Assembly: GCF_000001735.4 (NCBI RefSeq)
Contig: NC_003071.7
Coordinates: forward strand, 15,165,443-15,229,442
Reading direction: 5' to 3'
Origin: Arabidopsis thaliana
Taxonomy: Eukaryota; Streptophyta; Magnoliopsida; Brassicales; Brassicaceae
DNA length: 64,000 bases
The notes under the pieces were generated by a model. It did no database searches and was not told where the DNA came from. It saw only the letters and a list, made by a program, of their open reading frames with translations. A program made the position numbers and the translations under genes. Of this stretch, positions 56,801-64,000 are shown piece after piece. Every line of letters begins with the position of its first letter. Positions within the stretch are counted from its first letter, which is position 1.

Positions 56801-57783
56801 TTATTCAAGCGCTTTGCGCTTTCGCCCTGCATTTTGGGGTTCCACTTTGTTTTGTTTTGTCTACACAATTTTTTGTTAGTTATATTTAATTTCAGAAAAG
56901 GTAGAAAAAGTTATATAAAATGAGTTAAAGAAAGAAATAAAGAGGAAGCATCGTGTTAACTTTGCTCTCTGGGTGTTACACTATCGTGCAAAATTGTATC
57001 TTTATGCACATGCGCTACTTTATATTAATATATATGTATAAACCATTAGGTGTAACAAATCCATCTTTATTTCCATATTATGTGGATTCATAAATTCATA
57101 ATCTTTCATGGATTTGTCCTACAATGAATATTCTTTTGTAGTGAACGTCATAACAAACTCAAAATGTATGAACAATGATTTTTCACCGGAATGAACCTGA
57201 ATTTTTGGAAGATTTTCCTGAAAGCTTACGTGTTTAATCTGTAATTACTAGTTTTATCAAGAGTGGATTACTTAGAAATGATTATATATACCGAGAGAAA
57301 ATGCAAAAACGCAGTTATAAACGTACATGACCAAAGTTTTAGAGTAGTTGAATAAACAAACCTTTAACAAAAACGGAACCCACCACACGAATCTGGAAAG
57401 GTGCCGAGAAAAGTGTGGTTCAAGTTCGATGGAAGGAGACGGTCAATGTCATACAAGGGATGTTAGAGTTAAATCCATGCGAGAGTGTGGTCACACCGTT
57501 AAAGTAGATTTTTTTTTTTCACTCGTTAAAGTGAAGATCATGGTGTTCAATATTTTGCGTGATGTAATAAAATTGCATGAAATATACTCAAGTTTGGAAA
57601 CTAGTAGGTAATGAATGCAAGAATATAAGAAAGATCGATTTAACAAATTCTTATCACCAATGTGCATCTGACTTTGTAAGAGTTTCTTATAAACTAACTT
57701 CATAATATTTATCTTTAAGAAATGAAAAATAAATAAATTTATAACTAAACGTGTTTACCATAGTAATTTGATTCAGGAAATAA

Positions 57784-57939
57784 GAGTATGCATGGCAACA
57801 GAGATATACAAGCATGAAGGTCCAATGGATTCCGAGAACGGGCAACAAAGCAGCGGATTGTTTAGCAAAAACTAGAAATCCAAGTGATGTTTCATTTACT
57901 AATCATTATCATGTATTCATGTACCAAAATTCCTTGTAA
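57784..57939 (+). pseudogene. Relic of a plant RNase H-like (LINE-type) domain C-terminus
   Basis: In frame from 57784 the translation contains VQWIPRTGNKAADCLAK, the highly characteristic final motif of plant RVT_3/RNase H-like domains (consensus V.WIPR..N..AD.LAK), where the Asp is the last metal-binding residue of RNase H. A C-terminal tail and stop follow at 57939. This domain is spread in plant genomes through LINE retrotransposons and related gene copies. No reverse transcriptase part is visible upstream, so it is a fragment. A coding-like patch 300 bases upstream (57380-57520) may or may not belong to it. Confidence 0.6.
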
Positions 57940-58798
57940 ACATCCTCCATGAGGATCACATTTCATCCATCTAATATAAAGTTTTCTAGAGACTTTAAAA
58001 CTGAGAACTTTGCAACCTTCTGTTTTGAAGTGAATAGAACCTTTAACCTCATATCATTTGGCTCTAGGTAAACTTTTGTAAGAATTTGTTACATGATGAT
58101 CTGATTAACTAACTTGAATTGAGAAATTCAAAATATCGTGTAGTACTTGAGTAATAATAAATGAAAAGCTAAGAGAAGGGAGACAAAATGGGTCTTAGGT
58201 AATCACGAATTAGAAGTAGGAGTAGCTGCCAGTCTCATAATAAACACCTTCTTCTGTAGCATCCAATGATGACCAAACCTCTCTAATTATACAAAGCTCT
58301 TTATTCTCTTTCTCTTTTTTTCCTTTTTCTAACTAGTGCAATTATCCAATTTATTTAACTTTTTCAGAGTATCTTAAATACCATTTAATTTACTGAAAAT
58401 TAGTGAAAAGGGGTAAAAGAGAAAAAGAAAAAATCTGACCTCATGATTTAAGGAAGTTATTGAGTCATGGACGACAAAGAAAAAGGAGAAGTTATTGAGT
58501 AAAAAGCCAACAACAACACAATTATTTAATTGGACATTTAATAGTACACCAGTGATAAAATCCAATTGCAATGTTTACTGTTAACATGCCAACGAACTAG
58601 TTTTAGAGATGAAGATGTTGTATTATATAGAGGTTTTTTCCCCTCAATGAATTACATTTCCAAACTTAAAAAGTACAAAAATTGGCTAGACAAAGTATGC
58701 TCCCTTGATGGATCATGCATACACATTTACTGCATATAGTTTGGATGTAATAAATAATTCAACATTAATAAAAGGTTAAAATAAAAAGAGGTAGAAGA

Positions 58799-58814
58799 AG
58801 TACTCATGAGTACT
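58799..58814. repeat. Perfect 16-bp palindrome
   Basis: AGTACTCATGAGTACT is its own reverse complement. It lies in the spacer, 435 bases beyond the URH1 stop codon. No known factor assigned. Confidence 0.5.
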
Positions 58815-59249
58815 AGTCCCCGACTTCATCATGATGATGATGATCAACATCATCCACCATTATTCACTGTAGATACAATTATGCATAGTGAGAGCCCAAC
58901 TTGTGTTATAAACCATCTTCATTTAATCCTCTCCTCCTTAGTCTACCCTCTTCCCCATGTTCCCCACTCTATCCTTTTTCTCATCATAATTTTCTAAGAA
59001 AAATTTGAACTTTAATCTTGACATATACTAGTGGCAGCATGAACAGAGACTAAAGGAAAGAAACAAAGATCGATAAGAGAAAACGAAGATAGTTTTCATT
59101 CATTAGTCTTTTCTTTTAATCGAATATAGCATTTATACAGATCAAATACAGAGATGAATATAAGATTCCGGTTAGAACCAGAAGAGATGAATGTGATGAT
59201 GCCATTTTAAATGAATATTCACACTCTAACGTGCTCTGAAACTCATCTT

Positions 59250-61191
59250 TTATGGCTTCATCAGCTTTGCTTTGACATATTCCAAAACTCCTTCTACGTC
59301 AACCGTCCAAGCAACTGATATCGGTGAATATCCCACCCACGGATTGCTTCCGTTCCATCTACAATCCGAACCAAACCATTACTTAGTGAAAGGTCTAAAG
59401 ATTCAAAGAGTGTTATTTTTTGGTGAAAAACAAGTTATAAACCTCTTGAGGCCTTGATCCATGAGCGTGTGGCCAACACATATCCCTTGAGTCTCCACCC
59501 GAACAACGCCTTTCTTATATGTGAATAAATCAGGCCGTACTACAGCCACAAAGCTGACTGGGTCATGGAGGTACACTCCTGAAACCAGTAACAACAAACT
59601 CTTGAGAATCAAAACTGCAATTTCTAAGCATGTTTGATTGATCACAGATTCTTGCTTACCGTAAACACCATCAGATTTGACGTGCCAATCTCTATAAAAT
59701 TTGCACATATCGCTTATCAATTTAGAGTGTTTCCCCTTGCAGTTACCAAGCTCCAAGAGGTCATCATCTGAAATAGATCAAAAACAGACACATTCTTTTA
59801 GCAGGCTATATTGTGATATCCAGAATGCTAAAGGAGATGAGGGGAGAAGCTTCTTCACCTGATAGTTTAAGTTGGGTTGTGATGTTTATACCGACAACAG
59901 TGATATCCGCTCCAGATGTGAAAACAACATCAGCTGCTTCCGGGTCACCATATATCTGCATATAGAACAGAGACCAACAAAATGAAACCAGCATTTCCTT
60001 TTTCATTAACAGAAGATTAAGATGAGGTTACAAGGAGGGGTTACATTAGCCTCAGCTGCAGGATTGACATTTCCCAAAGAAAAGAAAGCTCCACCAAGAA
60101 TAACAATTTTCTTCACCTTGCTCGCAAATGAACTATCGCGTTTGATGGCCTATAACGAAAAAACCCGGTCATCGTCAGTACACAAATCGGATTTTAAGAA
60201 GATTAAAGGAGGGGATTCATGATTCTTACTAATGCCAGGTTGGTTAGAGGTCCGAGGGCGAGAATGGTGACTTCACCCGGATATTCTTCGACCTTCTCAT
60301 CTAGAAACTCAGCTGCACTTTTCTCAGATTTCTTTCTACTCGGAGGAGGAAGAGAGACATCTCCTAGTCCGTTTTTACCATGCACAAAATCAGCAACACG
60401 CGGAATTCCACCCTGAATCAACACACCAAAGCCAGAATTCAAGCTAAAGTCACAACGGTTTGGCTTTTTGTCTCATAGCAAAGATCTGAAAAATCTTCAT
60501 GGCATAAACTAAAGTTTCAATCCTTATGAGAGGAGAGAAAGATGGTACCTTTAAAGGTTCGGAACTTCCTTCTGCAACGGGAACATCAGGGAAGCCAGCA
60601 ATCTCACACTATTCTTTTGCAAAATGAACAAAGAGAAAGAGATCACAGACGCATTCCAAAAGTTGTAGTGACAGAGTAAACTGATGCATTGTACTGTACA
60701 TACCAAGAGTAAAGCGTTGCGAGTAGCATCTTGTGTAGAAACATTACCAAACACAGTAGTTAATCCTAATATCTCCAGCTCCGGTGTTTGAAACGCCATC
60801 AATATCGCCATGCTATCATCTAATCATACACTAATGTTAGAACTGATCCTATTGAACAGTCATTTGGAAAAAAGTCAACACACAAAAAAGAACAATTTCC
60901 CCTGAATCTTTCTATTAAGCAAAGCATTGAACTTTACAAGTAAATGAGCACACAAAAACAGATTCAAGAGATAACCATCTAAATATTTCTATTCAAATTA
61001 AACAAAGTTGGAAGCTTTCTGAGGTTAAATCCTACTCTGCCTGAAGATCCATTTACTAAAAGACGTAATCAAAACAGGGGAAGAAGAAGCTCACCAATTC
61101 CTGGGTCTGTATCGATAATGAGCTTCTCATGCTTACCCAAAACGTCACCGTTTGAGATCCCACCATTACAATTCTCCATACCACAATCCAT
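59250..61191 (-). CDS. URH1: Uridine ribohydrolase (nucleoside hydrolase) URH1
   Basis: Nine exons, right to left: 61191-61095, 60819-60704, 60608-60549, 60412-60230, 60149-60045, 59955-59859, 59767-59660, 59578-59443 and 59358-59250, giving exactly 336 residues. The cytosolic enzyme hydrolyses uridine (and less well inosine or xanthosine) to ribose and base in pyrimidine and purine salvage and degradation. The IUNH signature is clear: LIIDTDPGIDDSMAIL, whose DTDPGIDD cluster binds the catalytic Ca2+. TILALGPLTNLA and KIVILGGAF form the active-site floor, and VYLHDPVSFVAVV supplies the late Asp/His contacts. There is no targeting peptide. Matches At2g36310. Confidence 0.95.
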
Positions 61192-62575
61192 CTCGACAAA
61201 GATAATTAAACGTTTTCTCAGCGAAATTAAAACCCCTTGAAACTCTCAGCTCCTTTCCAGATTTATAGATACGTATCAGATCAAAAAGGTCTAAGCTTTT
61301 TTCGGAATCCTTTAGGAGAAAAAATAGCTCAAAAACCTCAACTTTATATAAAAAGCAGAATCGAAGTGGATTAGTTATGAAATAATAAACAAGATATATG
61401 GAAAGAAGACGACGAATTGCTGAGTCGTCCAGCCACAATTTTCTTATTTTTTGTTTTCCCTCTTTTTGCGATGACAGATGTATATATAAAAATAATCTAA
61501 CCTTATTTTAAGCCACATTTATAAGTTAACCAATCATGCTAAAATTATCTTTCACGATAAACCCTTTCTTAAATTGAATTATCTACAAATTTTCCTTAGA
61601 AATAAGGAATTGATTACTAGGCTTTTTATATAATGACATAATTTATAAGGTGAAAAAGGATTTTCATGTGTTTTTTTCTTGATTAAAATGTAACTTTCGT
61701 GGGATTAAGACGGTTTGGTGAAGCAAATAATAAAATTAAGGATCCCACAGAATAATACAGTAACTAGAATATATGTAAAACAATTATTAGATTGGGAAAT
61801 TGGGAGGAAGGAACCTGTTACGTCACATGTTCCCAACTACAACAGTTGTGGATTGAATATGTCACCAACGACGCATTTTGACTAGACGTTTATTTCGTTC
61901 ACGCATGCGTTACCCACTTTTTCATTCAAAACTTAAATTTTACTTATACGTAACATAAAAAGCCCAAATTATATTGGGCCTAAAATAAAATCGGTACTAA
62001 CAACAATTACGCTTCTTTTATTTTTCTTCTTCTCGAGTCAATATATTGAGGTAACCTATCATCATGCTGCTTCATTAGAAAGTTATTTAAAGTTGTGTAA
62101 GTATATGTACATCTTAAGAGTAATGTTTATATTAATTTGTTTTGTTGATGTTGGTTTGTGATATTTTTCTGATTGAAATATTACTTTCATTTTGTCTCTA
62201 TGTTTATATCATGTCAAAAATAATCTCTCGGCTCTCTTTGTATTGTTGTGCTTACGTAAAATGATTGAAGACAAGGGTGGTTATGAGTAGTTCCTCCAGG
62301 GTAAACTATAAACCCAGTAATGGGTTACATAGACTTTCCTGAAAAGAAGACTTGATGGGTATGTCGACTGTGAAAGCACCAACATAATGATGCAATCTCT
62401 TTCTCAAAGTAAATCACATGTTTAACTTATCAGGTTGATACATTTATAGACGACTAATATCCACGCACTATCCAAGTCACTAACAAATGCTCATGCCATA
62501 ATGATACTGAGCTTGCACCTTACAGTCGGAAAGATAAATATCTGGCCGAACACATGTAAAAGATAATTAGATAAA

Positions 62576-62803
62576 TTAAACACTACTTCTGAAATAATAA
62601 TAAAACACACAAATGAAATTGTAGCCGACATAAAACCAATAATGAAGGTCCATGTCAAAAGATATCATAAATTGACAAAACTTGGAAAGTAAAGTGGGAA
62701 CATGGGACGGACGAGAATCTTGGCGGCCGAAAATGGGATTATGCCAATTGTTATAGCCCAACCTTCTCCATTATCTCTCTATTTGTTTAAACACTACTTC
62801 TGA
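62576..62803. repeat. 17-bp exact direct repeat flanking a 194-bp segment
   Basis: TTAAACACTACTTCTGA occurs at 62576-62592 and 62787-62803. The enclosed 194 bases are less AT-rich than the flanks in their right half (62690-62760, with TTGGCGGCCGAAAATGGG). The length of the repeats is compatible with a LINE/SINE-type target duplication, but no poly-A tail or Pol III boxes are evident. Confidence 0.6.
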
Positions 62804-63715
62804 TTAAACGTATAAACGATTTACTACTCATTGTTCTGAAAACATTACTAGATTTTAATTTATGCTAACTCGACTAAATATATATTAGATTAGATGGAAG
62901 TGGATCTTAAGCAACACTTGTCTACCACATTTGCACATACTATTATTACCTTACATTCTCACAAAAAGAAAACTATATTTGTTCCTATGTATATGTATGT
63001 TAGTCTAATTTAAAAACTCTATAGAGTCTTGTTGTAAACAAAGCAATTTTCTACAACTTATATTTAGAAAAAAAAAATCACATGAAGACTAAGATTTATG
63101 AACCATTAAATTATAATCTAGTGATAAAGAAACTAGTCAGCTTGACAAAGATATGGATAAATGCAACTTTGTATCAACAGTGATATATAAAATAACTTAT
63201 CAAAAATTGGAAATAAAAAACAAATATCATCCAATTTTGGGCAAAATATTAATAGTTTTTGTGCCCATATGGTGACATCGAAAGGGTATGTGAAGTTGTG
63301 AACACAAAACTATATAAAATAGAGAGAGTGAGGATAAGATTACTAGTGGATGGACTTCAAATTTGGCTCCTCTTCCAACCTGTCTTTTTCTTTGCTACAC
63401 AATATACATTTTTGTAACCCCCCATACACATTTCAACATAAAACTATATAGTCATCCAATTGAATGATTTTTTTTTTCTTTTAACCAAGGTATCATTATC
63501 AAACACTGTTTCAAAAATCAATAATAGAATTTGGCACCACCAAACAAACATTTTTTTTGTAAAAATAGACCTCTCAAAAATATCATAGAATTAAAGAATA
63601 CTTTTTATTTTATTTGTTTGTCCATCATCATCTTCATCATCATCATTTCGCCGTTAAGTTTCTCTCTCTCTCTGTTTCCACCCATTATAGAATTCAGTGA
63701 ATCAACAACAACAAG

Positions 63716-63891
63716 GTAACACATCTCTCTCTCTCTCTCTCTCTTTCTCTCTTTTTATATTTTTGTGTCCCAATCTCTTCTTCATTTCTGTTTGGTTGCC
63801 GAGAAAACGCAGGAAACTTTTCTGCAAAAAAACTCGGTGACCATATTCAAAACTTTCCCACGTTAATTCTCTCTTCTTTGTTTTGTTTCAG
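63716..63891 (+). other. 5' UTR intron of SAP4
   Basis: The donor AACAACAACAAG|GTAACA and acceptor TTGTTTCAG|ATTC bracket a CT-rich 176-nt intron in the leader of the next gene. It contains a (TC)n microsatellite. Confidence 0.7.
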
Positions 63892-63945
63892 ATTCATTAC
63901 TTTTCTCCAAAAAACTTTCTTCAAGATCTGTTCTTTTAAATAATT

Positions 63946-64000
63946 ATGGCGGAAGAACATCGATGCGAGACGCCTGAAGGTCACCGTCTCTGCGTTAACA
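63946..64000 (+). CDS. SAP4: A20/AN1 zinc-finger stress-associated protein SAP4 (N-terminus only)
   Basis: Only 18 codons are inside the window: MAEEHRCETPEGHRLCVN. The spacing Cys-Glu-Thr-Pro-Glu-Gly-His-Arg-Leu-Cys-Val-Asn is the start of a plant A20 finger of the SAP family (compare the usual CQ.PEGP.LCVNNCG), here with His at the usual Pro. SAPs with A20 and AN1 fingers modulate abiotic stress tolerance, several as ubiquitin ligases or ubiquitin binders. The gene order (next to URH1) and sequence fit SAP4 (At2g36320). The leader with a CT-rich intron is complete in the window. Confidence 0.88.
   Translation, partial: MAEEHRCETPEGHRLCVN

Larger units (their letters stand above)
54076..59249. 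other. Long AT-rich intergenic region (5.2 kb) with an RNase H-like relic
   Basis: This contains the ZPR4 promoter and the URH1 3' UTR. Most is featureless and AT-rich. Noted: a (GAT)n tract at 54775-54790, an AAGCGC/GCGCTT hairpin near 56804-56818, a less AT-rich coding-like patch at 57380-57520, an RNase H-like relic at 57784-57939 and a perfect 16-bp palindrome at 58799-58814. No intact gene seen. Confidence 0.55.
61192..63945. other. Intergenic: URH1 and SAP4 divergent promoters, 17-bp direct repeats
   Basis: AT-rich, no gene seen. A 17-bp exact direct repeat brackets 62593-62786 (separate entry). The right end holds the SAP4 leader with (CT)n tracts at 63661-63674 and 63724-63745 and its 5' UTR intron. 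Confidence 0.55.

Noticed and set aside
58806-58997. Small frame starting MSTSPRLHHDDDDQHHPPLF
   Set aside because: The His/Asp start comes from a CATGATGATGAT tract, and the rest is AT-rich without family signal.

Overview
The window is nuclear DNA of a flowering plant. The genes match Arabidopsis thaliana chromosome 2 (the At2g361xx-At2g363xx interval, from memory of the gene order), with compact genes, short AT-rich introns with GT-AG borders and AT-rich spacers. At least eight loci are recognisable one by one: DOT1, RPS14, UBQ2/RPL40, a cell-wall invertase, FtsZ2-1, ABI5, ZPR4 and URH1. From general knowledge, much of this order (RPS14, ubiquitin-L40, invertase, At2g36220-like, FtsZ2, YIP1, ZPR, SAP) is also found on chromosome 3 near At3g526-At3g528, a retained whole-genome duplication block.

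Layout. 0-8 kb: glycine-rich DOT1, a small spliceosomal-type cyclophilin, a plastid-like unknown protein with a tRNA-Asn inside its first intron, tRNA-Leu, then two ribosomal protein genes (S14; ubiquitin-L40) with telo-box and GGCCCA promoter motifs. 7.8-12.4 kb: an invertase exon relic, a four-EF-hand calmodulin-like gene, and the invertase cwINV4 with a 9-nt mini-exon. 14.6-21.3 kb: a kinesin-5 motor and a SAUR. 21.3-27.1 kb: a long AT-rich spacer with a probable hAT-type MITE. 27-38 kb: an unknown basic protein, histidine-biosynthesis HISN3 divergent from a PPR gene, plastid-division FtsZ2-1, a defensin-like peptide and an IscA-type Fe-S carrier. 38-49 kb: a spliced frame without ATG, ABI5 with a G-box cluster, tRNA-Tyr (intron-containing), an alpha/beta hydrolase, a small acidic protein and a YIP1 protein. 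49-64 kb: CAAX protease FACE2, ZPR4, a 5-kb spacer with an RNase H-like relic, nucleoside hydrolase URH1, and the first codons of A20/AN1 protein SAP4, cut by the window end.

The genes are independent housekeeping, developmental and stress loci; I see no operon-like or defence-system logic. No new multi-gene system is evident. The best second-look items are the invertase relic with an internal 28-bp microinversion, the duplicated 3' splice site in ABI5, the intronic tRNA-Asn, a near-perfect 24-bp hairpin, a 22-bp W-box palindrome, and the ATG-less spliced frame beside ABI5. Exon borders were read by eye; for most multi-exon genes the exon lengths sum to an intact frame.
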